Source of the DNA: Candidatus Didemnitutus sp. | GTDB lineage: Bacteria > Verrucomicrobiota > Verrucomicrobiia > Opitutales > Opitutaceae | Direction of reading: 5' to 3' | Length of the DNA stretch: 63,417 bases | Assembly: GCA_023701285.1 (NCBI GenBank) | Contig: JAMPXH010000008.1 | Span: forward strand, 1-63,417 | Shown: piece after piece, positions 49,695 through 58,492 of the stretch | Layout: every line of letters begins with the position of its first letter | How positions within the stretch are numbered: position 1 is the stretch's first letter | The notes under the pieces: generated by a model | The model's database searches: none | Told to the model about the DNA's origin: nothing | What the model saw: the letters and a program-made list of their open reading frames with translations, nothing else | Made by a program: the position numbers and the translations under genes

Positions 49695-52600
49695 ATGGCT
49701 TCCTCCTCCCTGCGTGCGATGCAACTGCCCGAAGCGGATCGCTTCGGCCTGAGCGAGCTCACGTCGGCCAGCGGACTGCGCGCGCAGTTCCTGCCCACCG
49801 GCGCGCTCTACGCACTGCGCGAGGCCGGCACGCTGCTCAACCAGCTGCTGCCCGGTCCCGCCGAGGATGGGCTCTTCCGCCTCCTGCTGCGCTGGCGCGG
49901 CGAGCGCGGAGCCGCCCGCCATTGGACGCCGCTGGCCGGACCGGCCGCGGAATTCTGCGCCGGGCGCGAAGCCGCCTCCTGGCGCACCCGACCGGCGGAG
50001 GGTCTCTCCGCGGTCACCACTTTCTCCCTCCACCCGCAACTCGCCGCCTGGTGCTGGCGCATCGAGGTCGTCAACGACACCGCCGTCCCGCTCCTCTGCG
50101 ACGTCCTGCACGCGCAGGATCTCGGCCTCGCCGACCTCGCCGCCGTGCGCAACAACGAGGCCTACGTCTCGCAATACCTCGACCTGCTGCCGGTCGAAGA
50201 TGCGGCCTTCGGTCCCGTCATCCTCGCGCGGCAGAATCAAGCCATGGCTGGCGGTCGCCGGCCGTGGGCGGCGTTCGCCTGCACCGAGGGCGCCGCGGCC
50301 TTTTGCACGGATGGCTGGCAATTCTTCGGCGCCGACCACCGGCTGACGGGCGAACCGGCCGCGGTGCGCGCGGCGCACCTGCCTTCGCGCCGTTTGCAGT
50401 ATGAATGCGCGCTCGCCGGCCTGCAGAGCCGCGAGCTCCGGCTCGCGCCGGGCACGCGCGCGACGTTCACCTTCCTCGCCCGTTACCTGCCGGATCATCC
50501 GGAAATTTCCAGCGCGGCCGATGTCGCGCGGCTGCGCGAATTGCTCCCGCTGACTTGGGCGGCCCCGGCCGTGGCGCCCGCGGCGGCCCCGGCGCGGGCG
50601 GATTCGGTTTTCCTCACGGCGCCGTGGTTGCACGGCGCGGAGCCGACCGAGGCGGAGTTGCGGGCTTGGTTTCCGGGCGAGCATCGGCACGTCGAGCGCG
50701 CGGCTGCGGGTGGCGTGCAATCCTTCTTCCACGGCGCCGGCACGCATGTCGTCACCCGCGCCAAGGAGGCGACGATCGCGCGGCCCCATGGCCACATCCT
50801 GCGCTCCGGCACGGCGGCGTGGATCGACGACGCGCAGTTTGGCATCACGTGCTACGCGGCGGGCATCTTCGGTGCGCAGGCCTACGCCGGCAACCCGAGC
50901 CTCGCGCGTCTGCTCTCGGTGGTGCGCAATCATCTCAATCTCGCGCGGGCCGGCGGCCAGCGGGTTTTCGTGCGCGCGCCCGGTGGCGTCTGGCGGCAGC
51001 TTGGCGTGCCGAGCGCGTTCGCCCTCGACCCGGGCGCGGTGCGCTGGATCTACCGCGACGGCGACGCGCGCATCGAAGCGCGCGTCTGGTGCTCGGCGCA
51101 GCTGCCGGCCTCGTTCCTGCAGCTCGCCGTGACGGGCGGCGGTGAGCGGGAATTTCTCATCACGCACCAGATCGCGGCTGGAGCGAACGAGTTCGATGCG
51201 CCCGTGCACGTCGGATTGCACGACGCCGCCGGCTGGATGGCGGTGCAGCCGGACGCGGCCTCTTTCACCGCGCAACACTTGCCGGGACTCGCCTTCGCGG
51301 TCGCGGCTGCGACGCCGGAAAGTGTGGCCCGCCTTGGTGGCGCCGAATTGCTCGGCGCCGGGGCGACCGGACCTTATCTGGCGGTGCAAACCCGGGCGGT
51401 GAAAACGTGCGGCGTGGTTCTGCTCGGCACCGCGGCCGGCGCCGCGGTGTTGCCCGATTTGGTCGCGCAGGCGCGCGCCGAATGGAACGCGGGCGCGGCA
51501 GGCGCGCAGCCGCCGGAGGCGCCGGTTCGCGCGTTGCACGGTCCGGCCGATGCGGCGGTGGCGCGGCTCAACGAAATTCTCCCGTGGTTCACGCACAACG
51601 CCGCGATCCATTTCTCGGCCCCGCACGGGCTCGAGCAATACGGCGGCGCGGCGTGGGGCGTGCGCGATGTCTGCCAGGGTTCGGTGGAGTGGCTGCTCGC
51701 CGCGGGCGAGTTCGCCACGGTGCGCCGCATCCTGCTCGCCGTCTTCGCGCAGCAGTATGCGGCAGGGGAGGAGGGTTCGACCGCCGGCGGCTGGCCGCAG
51801 TGGTTCATGTTCGAGCCCTTCCGTTTCATCCAGCAGGCGCACAGCCACGGCGACGTGTGCTTCTGGCCGGTGAAGGCGCTGTGCGACTACGTCGAGGCAA
51901 GCGGCGACGTTGCCGTGCTCACGGCCACCGCGGGCTATACCGATCCGCAGTCGTTTGCTCCGGTCGGGCCGCTCGAGCCGTTGTGGGCGCATTGCGACCG
52001 CGTCGTCGCGCTGTGCGAGCGGCGCTTCGTGCCCGGCACGGCGCTGGTGAATTACGGCGACGGCGACTGGGACGACACCCTGCAACCGGCCGACCCGGCG
52101 ATGCGCACCCGCTTGGTGAGCGCGTGGACGGTCGGGCTGGCTTACCACACTTTCCGCCAGTTCGCCGAGGTCTGCCGCCACGCCGGTGCACCGGAGCGCG
52201 CCGGGCGCTTGGAGAAATTGCTGGAGCGCATGCGCGCCGATTTCGCCGCGCGCGCCATGCCGGGCGGCATCGTCGCCGGCTTCCTTGTCACGGAGGCGGA
52301 GGGCCGCCTGCGCCCGCTGCTCCATCCGGAGGACCGCGTGACGGGCATCCGCTACCGGTTGCTGCCCATGACGCGCTCGGTGCTCGCGGAGCTGTTCACG
52401 CCGGAGGAGGCGGCGCGGCATCTGGCGCTCGTGGAGCGCGAATTGAAGTTCACCGACGGCGTGCGGCTGATGAGCGAGCCGGCGACCTACCACGGCGGTG
52501 CCGAGCGGCTGTTCAAGCGCGCCGAGACCGCGGCCAACGTCGGCCGCGAGATCGGCCTGCAATACGTGCACGCCCACCTGCGCTATGCCGAGGCGATGGC

Positions 52601-53138
52601 GAAGATCGGCGACGCGGACAAGTTGTGGGAGGCGCTGCAGGTGGTGAATCCCGTGGCGCTGGCGGAGGTCGTGCCCACGGCGGCGCCGCGCCAGAGCAAC
52701 GTCTATTTCTCCAGCTCCGACGCGGATTTCGCCGACCGGCTGGAAGCGAATGCCCGCTGGGCCGAGTTGCGCGCCGGTCGCGTGCCCGTGCGCGCCGGCT
52801 GGCGGCTCTATTCGAGCGGTCCCGGCCTGTTCCTGCACAAGGTGCGTGCGTGCCTGCTCGGTGTGCGCGAGTCGTTCGGCGACGTGGTCTTCGACCCCGT
52901 GCTGCCGCGCTCGCTCGACGGGCTTGCGGCGGAGACCACCCTCTGCGGTCGCCGCGTCGGCTTGCGCTACACGGTGCGCACCGGCGTGCACACGCCGCGT
53001 CGCATCCTCGTGAACGGCCGGCCGGTCGCCGGCGTGCCGGAGGCCAATCCTTACCGCACGGGCGGCCTGCGTGTGCCGGCCGACGCGATCGCCTCCGCGC
53101 TCGTCGCCGGCGAGAATCGGATCGAAATCGAGCTCTGA
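49695..53138 (+). CDS. GH94 phosphorylase, probable 1,2-beta-oligoglucan phosphorylase
   Basis: A 1147-aa enzyme without signal peptide, so cytoplasmic. It resembles GH94 of the large 1,2-beta-oligoglucan phosphorylase (SOGP) kind: length about 1100, an N-terminal sandwich with VSQYLDLLPVED and an (alpha/alpha)6 barrel with NAAIHFSAPHGLEQYGGAAWGVRDVCQGS and YGDGDWDDTLQP. The Asp pair D793-D794 after Trp792 holds the catalytic acid. It would split sophoro-oligosaccharides with phosphate into alpha-glucose 1-phosphate. It begins a tight operon with the transporter at 53162 (23 bp), the 1067-aa protein, the esterase and the GH3. The start at 49695 is the first ATG after the terminator. Substrate assignment is inference from length, motif and neighbours. 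Confidence 0.88.
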   Translation: MASSSLRAMQLPEADRFGLSELTSASGLRAQFLPTGALYALREAGTLLNQLLPGPAEDGLFRLLLRWRGERGAARHWTPLAGPAAEFCAGREAASWRTRPAEGLSAVTTFSLHPQLAAWCWRIEVVNDTAVPLLCDVLHAQDLGLADLAAVRNNEAYVSQYLDLLPVEDAAFGPVILARQNQAMAGGRRPWAAFACTEGAAAFCTDGWQFFGADHRLTGEPAAVRAAHLPSRRLQYECALAGLQSRELRLAPGTRATFTFLARYLPDHPEISSAADVARLRELLPLTWAAPAVAPAAAPARADSVFLTAPWLHGAEPTEAELRAWFPGEHRHVERAAAGGVQSFFHGAGTHVVTRAKEATIARPHGHILRSGTAAWIDDAQFGITCYAAGIFGAQAYAGNPSLARLLSVVRNHLNLARAGGQRVFVRAPGGVWRQLGVPSAFALDPGAVRWIYRDGDARIEARVWCSAQLPASFLQLAVTGGGEREFLITHQIAAGANEFDAPVHVGLHDAAGWMAVQPDAASFTAQHLPGLAFAVAAATPESVARLGGAELLGAGATGPYLAVQTRAVKTCGVVLLGTAAGAAVLPDLVAQARAEWNAGAAGAQPPEAPVRALHGPADAAVARLNEILPWFTHNAAIHFSAPHGLEQYGGAAWGVRDVCQGSVEWLLAAGEFATVRRILLAVFAQQYAAGEEGSTAGGWPQWFMFEPFRFIQQAHSHGDVCFWPVKALCDYVEASGDVAVLTATAGYTDPQSFAPVGPLEPLWAHCDRVVALCERRFVPGTALVNYGDGDWDDTLQPADPAMRTRLVSAWTVGLAYHTFRQFAEVCRHAGAPERAGRLEKLLERMRADFAARAMPGGIVAGFLVTEAEGRLRPLLHPEDRVTGIRYRLLPMTRSVLAELFTPEEAARHLALVERELKFTDGVRLMSEPATYHGGAERLFKRAETAANVGREIGLQYVHAHLRYAEAMAKIGDADKLWEALQVVNPVALAEVVPTAAPRQSNVYFSSSDADFADRLEANARWAELRAGRVPVRAGWRLYSSGPGLFLHKVRACLLGVRESFGDVVFDPVLPRSLDGLAAETTLCGRRVGLRYTVRTGVHTPRRILVNGRPVAGVPEANPYRTGGLRVPADAIASALVAGENRIEIEL

Positions 53139-53161
53139 CTCCCGCCCCGCGCCGCTCCCCG

Positions 53162-54589
53162 ATGCAACCCCACCACACCACTGACGCCACCGACCGCATC
53201 CCGTTCACGCAGAAAATCGCGTATGGCCTCGGCGCCGTGGTGACGATCGTCGCGGTCAACTCGGTGCTGCAGCTCTCAAGCCTCTTCTACGTGAAGGAGC
53301 TCGGCGTCAGCCAGATCCTCTTCGCCTACGCGGCCGCCTTCCCACGGCTGTGGGATGCGGTCATCGACCCGTTCCTCGGCAATTGGTCCGACAACTGCCG
53401 CTCGCGCTACGGGCGGCGCATCCCGTTCCTCGTCGTCGGTGGCATTCTGATCGGCATCGCGTTCTGGCTCCTCTGGACCGTGCCGCGGGACTGGAACCCC
53501 GATTGGATGTTCGGTTACTTCGCCGTCACCTCGCTGTTCTTCTACACCGTCGTTCCGATCTACGCGATTCCCCACGGCGCCCTCGGGCTGGAGATGACCG
53601 ACGACTACCACGAGAAGACCAGCCTCTTCGCCTTCGCCAGTTTCATCGGCAACGTCGGCGCGCTCACGTTGCCGTGGGTTTACTTCCTCGCCAACCGCCC
53701 GGTCTTCGGCGGCGACGTGGTCAACGGCATCAAGTGGGTCTGCCTCGGCATGAGCGTCATGCTCACCGCTGCGGCGCTCCTCTGTGCGTTCGTCTGCAAG
53801 GAGCGCAAGCAGCACCAGACCGCCCACCAGAAGCGCGAGAAAATCTGGGAGAGCTTCAAGACCACCTACCGCAACCCCACCTTCCTCCGGCTCGTGGCGG
53901 CCTTCGTGCTGCTCATCGTCGGCTTCCAGCTGGTGATGGGCTTCAACAATTTCATCACCATCTTCTACCTCTACGACGGCAACACGGACGCCGCCTCCAC
54001 GCTCATGGCGCACAATGGCACCATCTGGGCCGTCGTCGGCATCCTCGGCATCTTCCCGATGACGTGGCTCTCGAAGCGTCTCGGCAAACGCACCACCGTG
54101 CTGATCGCGTTCGCCCTCATCACCGCCGGCAACCTCGTGAAGATCGTCTGCTACAACAAGGCTCTGCCGTATCTCACCGTCATCCCGACCGTCTGCCTCT
54201 CGCTGGGCATGGTCTTCGCGTTCTCGCTCGTGAATGCCATGATCTCCGACGTCTGCGACGAGGACGAGCTGCACAGCGGCATGCGCCGCGAAGGCATCTA
54301 CTTCGCGGTCTACAACTGGTGGTGGAAGGTCGCGGTCTCGATCGCGACGATCCTCAGCGGCTACCTCCAGCACTTCACCGGCTTCGTCGAGGGTGCCAAG
54401 ATGCAGAGCCAGGCCACGCTCCTCTGGCTGCGCGTGTGGGAGATCGGGCTGCCGCCTGTCCTCTGCGTGATCGGCGTCCTGCTCCTGCTCAAGTATCCGC
54501 TCACCGAGGCCCGGTCCTACGAGATCAAGGCCATCCTCCAAGCGCGCAAGCGCGACGCCGCACCGCCCGCCGGGGCGGCCGGCGCCTGA
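53162..54589 (+). CDS. GPH-family (MelB-like) sugar:cation symporter
   Basis: A 475-aa inner-membrane transporter with 12 predicted helices. The N-terminal GPH signature is complete: QKIAYGLGAVVTIVAVNSV, AFPRLWDAVIDPFLGNWSDN and RYGRRIPFLVVGG. The loop ALGLEMTDDYHEKTSLFAF is also typical, as is the long central loop and the late DVCDEDELHSGMRREGIYFAVYNW block. It takes up glycosides with a cation; from its place between the GH94 phosphorylase (23 bp) and the 1067-aa protein (17 bp), sophoro-oligosaccharides or sophorose are the likely substrates. This would complete import begun by the TonB receptor at 46757. Confidence 0.92.
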   Translation: MQPHHTTDATDRIPFTQKIAYGLGAVVTIVAVNSVLQLSSLFYVKELGVSQILFAYAAAFPRLWDAVIDPFLGNWSDNCRSRYGRRIPFLVVGGILIGIAFWLLWTVPRDWNPDWMFGYFAVTSLFFYTVVPIYAIPHGALGLEMTDDYHEKTSLFAFASFIGNVGALTLPWVYFLANRPVFGGDVVNGIKWVCLGMSVMLTAAALLCAFVCKERKQHQTAHQKREKIWESFKTTYRNPTFLRLVAAFVLLIVGFQLVMGFNNFITIFYLYDGNTDAASTLMAHNGTIWAVVGILGIFPMTWLSKRLGKRTTVLIAFALITAGNLVKIVCYNKALPYLTVIPTVCLSLGMVFAFSLVNAMISDVCDEDELHSGMRREGIYFAVYNWWWKVAVSIATILSGYLQHFTGFVEGAKMQSQATLLWLRVWEIGLPPVLCVIGVLLLLKYPLTEARSYEIKAILQARKRDAAPPAGAAGA

Positions 54590-54606
54590 GTCCTTTCCCT
54601 TTTCCC

Positions 54607-57600
54607 ATGGTCGATCCCGCATTTCCCTGCGGCGCCGGGTGGCGCCGCCTTGTCACTGGTTTCGCGGCCGCCTGCGCCGTCGCGGCTGCCGCCCGCGCGG
54701 CCGCGCCGGCCGTGCTCGACGACTTCCGCACGCTCGAGGCCTGGCACACCGCGACGTCCGAAGGCGCGTCGGCGCAGCTTCGCGCCGTGCCGGGTGTCGA
54801 GGGCGGCGGGCTCGCCCTCGATTTCGACCTCAGCCGCGCCTACGGCCACGCCATCGCGCGCCGCGCGCTCTCGCTCGAGCTCCCGGACAACTACGAGTTC
54901 ACCTTCGATCTCAAGGCGGAGTCGGGCGTGAACAACTTCGAGGTGAAGCTGATCGACGAGGAGGAGAACGTCTGGTGGAACAAGCGTCTCTCCGTCACCT
55001 TCCCGACCGAGTGGACGCCGCAGTATCTGCGCAAGCGCCACATTTCGTTCGCCTGGGGCCCCACGCATCCGTCGAAGCCGAAACGGATCAAGGCGATCGA
55101 GTTCGTCGTATCGTCGGCCACGGGCGGCAAGGGCACGCTCTACGTCTCCAACCTGCGCTTCGCCCCGATCGACGACGCCGTCGCCCGCGCCGCGCGTCCG
55201 GTCGTCCGCGTCAGCGCCGGCACCGCGCCCACGCCCAACGCCGGGGGCTCGGTCTTCCGCGGTTGGTCCGTGCCCGGATCGCCGGCTGCGCCGGCCGCGC
55301 TGACGGTCGACTTCGGCTACGCGCGCGAACTCGGCGGCCTCGTGGTCGAATGGGAGCCAGCGCGGCACGCGACCGCCTACGACGTGCTGCTCTCCGCCGA
55401 CGGCACGCGCTGGCACCGGGTCGCCGCCGTGCAGGCCGGCAACGGCGGGCGCGATTATCTGCATCTCCCGGAATTGCAGGGCCGCTGGCTGAAACTGGTC
55501 GTGCCCGCGCCGGTCGGCGACGGCGGGCTCGCGCTCCACCGGCTCGAGGTGAAAGGCCCCGAGTTCGGCGCGAGCGAGAACGCCTTCTTCGCGGCCGTCG
55601 CCCGCGACCTCCCGCGCGGCACCTACCCGAAGTATCTCCTCGGCGAGCAGCTCTACTGGACCGTCGTCGGCAGCCCGGCGCACCGCGTCGAGGCGCTCCT
55701 GAGCGAGACCGGCGCGATCGAGGTCGATCAGAGTGCCTTCACGATCGAGCCGTTCCTCTACGTCGACGGCCGCCTCGTCACCTGGGCCGACGTGGAGCTC
55801 TCGCAGTCGCTCGAGAAAAACTACCTGCCGATCCCGTCGGTCACGTGGCGCTACGGCCAGCTCACGCTGACGACGACGGCGCTGGCCGCCGGCGAGCGCG
55901 GCGGCGACAGCCTGCTCTACGCCCACTACCGCCTCCACAACGCCGGCGCGCCCGTGCGAGCCAAACTCTTCCTCGCCGTGCGGCCCTTCCAGGTGAATCC
56001 GCCCTGGCAGAGCATCTTCCGCCCCGCCGGCTGGAGCCGCACCGAGCGCATCGCGCTCGACGGCGGGAGCGTGCGCGTCGACGGTCGCACCGTCGTGCCG
56101 CTCGACGCGCCGAGCGGTTTCGGCGCCAGCCGCTTCGAGCAGGGCGAGATCACGGAGCATCTGCGTCGCGGGCAACTGCCTGCTGCCGTCGCCGCGGTGG
56201 ACGCGCAGGGCTTTGCCTCTGGCGCATTCGTTTACGAAATCGACCTCGCCACCGGCACCTCGCGCGACATCCGGCTCGTGACACCCCTCGGCGAGGCGGC
56301 GGCGCTGCCCGCGGCGAACCAGTCCGCCGCTGCGGTCGACCGCCTCTATGCCACGGCCCACGACACGACCCGGGCGATGTGGGAATCGATGCTCGACCGC
56401 TTCGAGGTCCGTCTCCCCGCCGCGGCTCAGCCGGTGATCGACACACTCAAGTCCAACCTTGCCTACATCTTCATCAACCAGGACGGCCCGCGCATCCAGC
56501 CCGGCTCGCGCAATTACCAGCGCTCGTGGATTCGCGACGGCTCACTCACCTCGACGGCCTTGCTCCAACTCGGGCTGACCGACGAGGTGCGTGCCTTCGC
56601 CGACTGGTATGCACCGTTCCAGTTCCCCAGCGGCAAGGTGCCGTGCGTGGTCGACGAGCTCGGTGGCGATCCGACTGACGAACACGACAGCCACGGCCAG
56701 TTGATCTACCTGATCATGCAGGTCTACCGCTACACGCACGACGAGGCCTGGCTGCGCACGCATTGGGACACGGTCGTGCGCACGGTGAACTTCATCAAGG
56801 AGCTGCGCGCCCTGCGCCAGACGCCGGAGTTCCGCGACGGACCACCGCAGAAGCGCGTGTTCTACGGCCTCGTGCCGGAATCGATCAGCCACGAGGGTTA
56901 CTCGGCCAAGCCGATGCACTCCTACTGGGACAACTTCTTCGTGCTGCGCGGCCTCAAGGACGCGGTCGAGATGGCCCACGTGCTCGGCGAGAAGGAGGCT
57001 GAGGCGGCCTTCGCCGCCGAACGCGACGATTTTGCCCGCGACCTCTACGCCTCCATCGCGCTCGCGATGCAGAACACCGGGGTCGACTACATCCCCGGCT
57101 GCGCGGAGCTCGGCGACTTCGACGCCACGTCCACCACGATCGCGCTCAGCCCGGTGGAGGAACTCGGCCGGTTGCCCGAGCCGGCCCTGCAGCGCACATT
57201 CGACCGCTACTTCGAGCGCTTCGAGGCGCGGCGCGACGGAAAGATGGAATGGCTCGATTTCACGCCCTACGAGAATCGCGTCATCGGTTCCTTCGTCCAA
57301 CTCGGACAGAAGGATCGCGCGCACGCCGCGCTCGATTATTTCATGGCGAACCGCCGGCCGGCGGCGTGGAACCATTGGGCGGAGGTCGTCTTCCGCGATC
57401 CGGCCACGCCGCGCATGATCGGCGACATGCCTCACACGTGGTGCGGCTCCGACTTCATGCGCTCGGTCCGCCTCATGTTCGTGCATGAGCGTGAGCCCGA
57501 TGAGGCGCTCGTGGTCGCGCCCGGTGTGTCCGACGCGTGGGTGCTCGACCCCGCCGGCATTTCCGTGCGCCGCCTGCCGACCTACTACGGCCTGCTCGAC

Positions 57601-57810
57601 TACACGATCCGCCCCGTCGCTCCGGACACAAAGGAAACCGTGCTCGAAGTGACCATCGGCGATGGCATCCGCGTGCCGCCCGGCGGCGTCGTGCTGGTCT
57701 CGCCGCTCGCGCGCCCGATTGCGACTGTGGAAGGCGACGGCACGCTCGTCGCCGACGCGGAAATCCGCGTGACGCATCTGCCGGCCCGGCTTCTCATCCG
57801 TTACCGCTAA
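54607..57810 (+). CDS. Exported (alpha/alpha)6-barrel protein with discoidin-type domain, candidate new glycosidase
   Basis: A 1067-aa protein, unrecognised at family level. The ATG at 54607 gives a likely signal peptide (about 1-31, AAAARAAAP). Domains by eye: a CBM11-like sandwich (about 35-200, VLDDFRTLEAW, LPDNYEFTFDLKAESGVNNFEVKLI), an F5/8-type discoidin domain (about 205-320), a beta-rich supersandwich (about 325-590), then an (alpha/alpha)6 barrel (about 600-990). RNYQRSWIRDGSLTS with Asp644 is the typical GH15/GH63-like acid-site motif. WDNFFVLRGLKDA, WNHWAEVVF and MPHTWCGSDFMRS line up in the same fold. It is the third gene of the operon, so it probably acts on beta-1,2-glucan fragments in the periplasm. 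Catalysis itself is inferred. Confidence 0.8.
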   Translation: MVDPAFPCGAGWRRLVTGFAAACAVAAAARAAAPAVLDDFRTLEAWHTATSEGASAQLRAVPGVEGGGLALDFDLSRAYGHAIARRALSLELPDNYEFTFDLKAESGVNNFEVKLIDEEENVWWNKRLSVTFPTEWTPQYLRKRHISFAWGPTHPSKPKRIKAIEFVVSSATGGKGTLYVSNLRFAPIDDAVARAARPVVRVSAGTAPTPNAGGSVFRGWSVPGSPAAPAALTVDFGYARELGGLVVEWEPARHATAYDVLLSADGTRWHRVAAVQAGNGGRDYLHLPELQGRWLKLVVPAPVGDGGLALHRLEVKGPEFGASENAFFAAVARDLPRGTYPKYLLGEQLYWTVVGSPAHRVEALLSETGAIEVDQSAFTIEPFLYVDGRLVTWADVELSQSLEKNYLPIPSVTWRYGQLTLTTTALAAGERGGDSLLYAHYRLHNAGAPVRAKLFLAVRPFQVNPPWQSIFRPAGWSRTERIALDGGSVRVDGRTVVPLDAPSGFGASRFEQGEITEHLRRGQLPAAVAAVDAQGFASGAFVYEIDLATGTSRDIRLVTPLGEAAALPAANQSAAAVDRLYATAHDTTRAMWESMLDRFEVRLPAAAQPVIDTLKSNLAYIFINQDGPRIQPGSRNYQRSWIRDGSLTSTALLQLGLTDEVRAFADWYAPFQFPSGKVPCVVDELGGDPTDEHDSHGQLIYLIMQVYRYTHDEAWLRTHWDTVVRTVNFIKELRALRQTPEFRDGPPQKRVFYGLVPESISHEGYSAKPMHSYWDNFFVLRGLKDAVEMAHVLGEKEAEAAFAAERDDFARDLYASIALAMQNTGVDYIPGCAELGDFDATSTTIALSPVEELGRLPEPALQRTFDRYFERFEARRDGKMEWLDFTPYENRVIGSFVQLGQKDRAHAALDYFMANRRPAAWNHWAEVVFRDPATPRMIGDMPHTWCGSDFMRSVRLMFVHEREPDEALVVAPGVSDAWVLDPAGISVRRLPTYYGLLDYTIRPVAPDTKETVLEVTIGDGIRVPPGGVVLVSPLARPIATVEGDGTLVADAEIRVTHLPARLLIRYR

Positions 57811-57819
57811 CCTGCCGCC

Positions 57820-58485
57820 ATGAAACGTCTCCTTTCCCTCCTGCTCGGCCTCGCGCTGACGGCGCTGGCGCCGGCCGCGCCGCCGCCGCAACCTTCGACC
57901 GATTGGTCCGGGGCGATGGCCGAGTTTGCCGCGCAGGATGCCGCTGCGCCCTCGCCGGATAATTGCGTGTTGTTCGTCGGCAGTTCCTCAATCCGGCTGT
58001 GGACGACACTGGCGGCGGATTTTCCCGGCGTGCCGGTCGTGAACCGCGGCTTCGGCGGCTCGCACATCGCGGATGCGTTGGTGCATTTCGACCGCGTGGT
58101 CGCGCCACACCGCCCGCGTCTGATCGTCTTCTACGCCGGCACGAACGATCTCGCGGCGGGCAAGGCGCCCGCGGACGTGGTGCGCGATTTTGAGACATTC
58201 TGCGCGCGCGTCTTCGCCCTGCGGCCGGCGGTGTGCATCGCGTTTCTCTCCGTGCAAACTGCGCCGGCACGTTGGGAGCTGCGCGACCGGATGGCGGAGG
58301 TGAACGCAGCGGTGCAGCGCCTGGCCGCGGCGGATCCGCGGTTGGAATTCATCGACACCAACCCCGCGATGCTCGGCGTCGATGGCCAGCCGCGCCTCGA
58401 ACTCTACTCGGCCGACCGCCTGCACATGTCCCCCGCCGGTTACGCGGTGTGGGCCAAGCTCGTCGCCCCGGTCGTGAACCGCTGA
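57820..58485 (+). CDS. Secreted SGNH/GDSL-family hydrolase
   Basis: A 221-aa esterase-like enzyme with a signal peptide (1-20, ALAPAAP). All four SGNH blocks are present: FVGSSSIRLW with the nucleophile Ser56, NRGFGGSHI with the oxyanion Gly, FYAGTND with the Asn, and SADRLHMSPAGY with the catalytic Asp and His. The GSSS form is a known variant of GDS. It is 9 bp after the 1067-aa gene and 7 bp before the GH3. Its job in a glucan locus is probably removal of acyl groups (for example acetyl or succinyl) from the glucan; bacterial cyclic beta-1,2-glucans are often so substituted, but the target here is inference. Confidence 0.9.
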   Translation: MKRLLSLLLGLALTALAPAAPPPQPSTDWSGAMAEFAAQDAAAPSPDNCVLFVGSSSIRLWTTLAADFPGVPVVNRGFGGSHIADALVHFDRVVAPHRPRLIVFYAGTNDLAAGKAPADVVRDFETFCARVFALRPAVCIAFLSVQTAPARWELRDRMAEVNAAVQRLAAADPRLEFIDTNPAMLGVDGQPRLELYSADRLHMSPAGYAVWAKLVAPVVNR

Positions 58486-58492
58486 CCCGCGC

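Noticed and set aside
49458-52991. 1177-codon minus-strand frame opposite the GH94 gene
   Set aside because: Antisense shadow of a clear GH94 phosphorylase; no domain or signal visible.
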